From: Desulfobacteraceae bacterium
Lineage (GTDB): Bacteria > Desulfobacterota > DSM-4660 > Desulfatiglandales > JALVMZ01
NCBI GenBank assembly: GCA_027032655.1
Contig: JALVMZ010000242.1
Span: 1-15,013 of the forward strand
DNA: 15,013 bases
Direction of reading: 5' to 3'
In this document: piece after piece, positions 13,654-15,013 of the stretch
Layout of the letters: each line of letters begins with the position of its first letter
Position numbering within the stretch: the stretch's first letter is position 1
Position numbers and translations under genes: made by a program
Notes under the pieces: model-generated
What the model saw: the letters and a program-made list of their open reading frames with translations, nothing else
Database searches by the model: none
Told to the model about the DNA's origin: nothing

Positions 13654-13852
13654 CTGTTTCCCCCTTTATTTAAATTTGATATAAAGTCAGGATAGGGTAA
13701 AAAGTTTGTTGTGCCCCCGAGCCTACAGTCCCCGGGCTGCATTTAGGATAAGTCAGGTGAAACCCAACTGAAAAGACATATAAACTCCTGAAGAACACAT
13801 ATCTTTTGAAAGGTTAATGATTTTAAGAACTATTAAATACAAGAATATCTAT

Positions 13853-13881
13853 TTGTCAAACTGGCTTTTCCTATATAAAAT
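13853..13881 (+). promoter_or_regulatory. Possible sigma-70 promoter for the cheD-HDOD gene
   Basis: TTGTCA (13853-13858), a 17-nt spacer and TAAAAT (13876-13881) fit the sigma-70 pattern with one mismatch in each box; TATAAA at 13874 gives an alternative -10 with 15-nt spacing. It would leave a leader of about 95 nt before the start codon. In AT-rich DNA such matches arise by chance, so this is tentative. Confidence 0.4.
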
Positions 13882-13934
13882 AACTTTTAAATAGCTGATG
13901 CCTATAAATTTGAGACGATTTTTATTGATAGTAG

Positions 13935-13953
13935 TCCATAAATCTTTTATGGA
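13935..13953 (+). repeat. 8-bp inverted repeat in the cheD-HDOD leader
   Basis: TCCATAAA TCT TTTATGGA is a perfect 8-bp inverted repeat with a 3-nt centre, 20 nt before the SD (GGGAGG, at 13974). As DNA it could be an operator; as RNA, a small AU-rich hairpin. Nothing else in the window repeats it. Confidence 0.35.
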
Positions 13954-13982
13954 ATATCGATTCTACTCAATCAGGGAGGATC

Positions 13983-15013
13983 ATGATAATCGTTCAAAAT
14001 ATAAACGTTGAAGCAGGAAACTATATTATATCTAAAAGAAAAAAGGGAAAGGCCACGGCTTTTCTTGGAACCTGCGTTGGATTAACATTAAGGGATTTAG
14101 AGGCTGGTATTTCAGGATTAATTCATATACTCTTACCTGAGCCAACTGGAATAAAGGCTGAATGGGATAAATTTGCTTATGCATCAACCGGGGTCCCTTC
14201 TTTTATAAATGAAATCTGCAAAAAGGGGGCTAAAAGAGACCGCCTTGAGGCCTGTGTTGGTGGAGGTGGTCTTATTGGCCCAGTAACTGAACTCGATCTG
14301 GATTTAAATATCGGGGGTAGATCTACAGACATAGTATTTGAATTACTTAAAAAAGAAAGAATCCCGGTGATTAATGCTGAGACAGGTGGATATTTCAGCA
14401 CGAAAATGGAGCTTGATCTTGAAAACATGAATACCACCATTACACCGTTTGATGACCCAGTTATGCCTAAGAAGATAAAAAGAACTATAATTACATCTGA
14501 TAAAATACCTCAAAAGATACATGATATATATCCTGTTCCACAAGTGGCACTCAAGATATCCAGGATGCTATCCTCTGAAGATTATAATTTCAAGGAAATA
14601 GCTTATGAAATAAGACATGATCAGGTCTTGAGTGCAAACATCTTAAAGATATGTAATTCATCATTTATGGGATTAAAAAAGAGGGTGGAATCAATTGATA
14701 GGGCACTGGTCATAATAGGAGAGAAAGCCCTTTTAAAAATAATTCTTAGCGCTTCGTTGAAACCATATTTTGATTCTATATCGGGGTATTCACTTTGTAA
14801 AGGAGGACTTTTTTATCATGCAATAAAGACTGCTATGTTATCTGAAGAGATAGCCCGTAATACCAAAGTCATATCTCCTGATGTTGCTTACACTTCAGGT
14901 CTTATTCATGATATAGGAAAAGCAGTTCTTGACCAATATATATTATCCTCATATCCATTATTTTACCGGGAAACTCAATTTAATATGAAAGATCTGTGCG
15001 AAGTGGAAAAAAA
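13983..15013 (+). CDS. CheD deamidase domain fused to an HDOD domain (runs off the window)
   Basis: The gene starts at an ATG behind GGGAGG (spacing 4) and stays open for 343 codons to the window end, so the C-terminus is missing. Residues ~15-160 are a CheD domain, the glutamine deamidase of chemoreceptors: Cys31 in FLGTCVGLTL and His48 in GLIHILLPEP are the catalytic pair, followed by FAYASTGVPSFINE and the family-typical GAKRDRLEACVGGGGL. From ~175 on there is an HDOD domain, used in signalling: IYPVPQVALKISRML, LSANILKICNSSFM, SIDRALVIIG, FYHAIKTAMLSEEIA and GLIHDIGKAVLD. The HD motif (HDIGK) is intact, though HDOD proteins are often inactive as phosphohydrolases. Divergent from the reductase operon. 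A role linking chemotaxis or another signal to regulation is inferred. A stand-alone CheD is the usual arrangement. Confidence 0.85.
   Translation, partial: MIIVQNINVEAGNYIISKRKKGKATAFLGTCVGLTLRDLEAGISGLIHILLPEPTGIKAEWDKFAYASTGVPSFINEICKKGAKRDRLEACVGGGGLIGPVTELDLDLNIGGRSTDIVFELLKKERIPVINAETGGYFSTKMELDLENMNTTITPFDDPVMPKKIKRTIITSDKIPQKIHDIYPVPQVALKISRMLSSEDYNFKEIAYEIRHDQVLSANILKICNSSFMGLKKRVESIDRALVIIGEKALLKIILSASLKPYFDSISGYSLCKGGLFYHAIKTAMLSEEIARNTKVISPDVAYTSGLIHDIGKAVLDQYILSSYPLFYRETQFNMKDLCEVEK

Larger units (their letters stand above)
13654..13982. other. Divergent intergenic region with GC-rich patch and direct repeats
   Basis: This 329-bp gap separates the divergent reductase operon and the cheD-HDOD gene. 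It is AT-rich except for a sharply GC-rich patch at about 13711-13740 (GTGCCCCCGAGCCTACAGTC followed by CCCGGGCTGC). The patch lies between two copies of a motif, ATAAAGTCAGG (13681-13691) and ATAAGTCAGG (13748-13757), oriented the same way. The patch would be in the 5' leader of the reductase mRNA if transcription starts beyond it. It does not match a riboswitch class I can recall. No tRNA, small RNA or ORF is evident. Confidence 0.4.

Noticed and set aside
1..15013. CRISPR arrays, tRNA or rRNA genes, insertion sequences
   Set aside because: No regularly spaced repeats, cloverleaf or rRNA-like segments, and no recognisable transposase or flanking inverted repeats were seen by eye.

Overview
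The window comes from an AT-rich, Gram-negative, anaerobic bacterium. An outer-membrane TonB-dependent receptor and secreted or membrane-anchored partners show two membranes. A cobalamin riboswitch, an anaerobic-type CbiK cobaltochelatase, an oxygen-sensitive double-cubane-cluster reductase with its activase, and remains of a selenium-handling gene set show corrinoid and selenium metabolism in an anaerobe. Desulfobacterota or a neighbouring phylum is my guess; it is inference only.

Region 1 (about 260-9800, minus strand) is one long operon. A near-consensus promoter (9765-9793) drives a cobalamin riboswitch (about 9505-9757) that ends in a strong intrinsic terminator (9407-9441). Then come, in transcription order: a degenerate response-regulator receiver protein; a structured 153-nt leader; a 700-aa TonB-dependent receptor; a 253-aa polytopic membrane protein with a PCPVC motif; an ExbB/TolQ/MotA-like channel protein; a DUF2149-type, ExbD-shaped protein; a 1296-aa CobN-like protein with a signal peptide and a C-terminal membrane anchor; and CbiK. 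The last five genes overlap or nearly touch. From memory, the gene content matches the HmuR-S-T-U-V set of Bacteroidetes, in which a CobN-like protein acts on haem. Here the set is under B12 control and ends in a cobaltochelatase. The simplest reading is a proton-motive-force-driven envelope system that imports and handles a corrinoid, another metallo-tetrapyrrole, or cobalt, with metal chemistry on both sides of the inner membrane.

Region 2 (9886-13653, minus strand) is a second operon. It holds an intact double-cubane-cluster reductase of the HgdB/BcrB superfamily and its intact HgdC-type ATPase activase. These are followed by yedE (selenium transporter family), yedF (TusA-like) and a DUF3343 gene. 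The last three carry about eight reading-frame breaks within about 1.6 kb, although their family motifs remain readable. No break was seen in any other long gene here, so this is either recent decay of a selenium-delivery module or a very local sequence-quality problem.

Region 3 (13654-15013) is a 329-bp divergent intergenic stretch and then a plus-strand gene running off the window. It encodes a CheD chemoreceptor-deamidase domain fused to an HDOD domain. The first 260 bases hold no gene I can identify.
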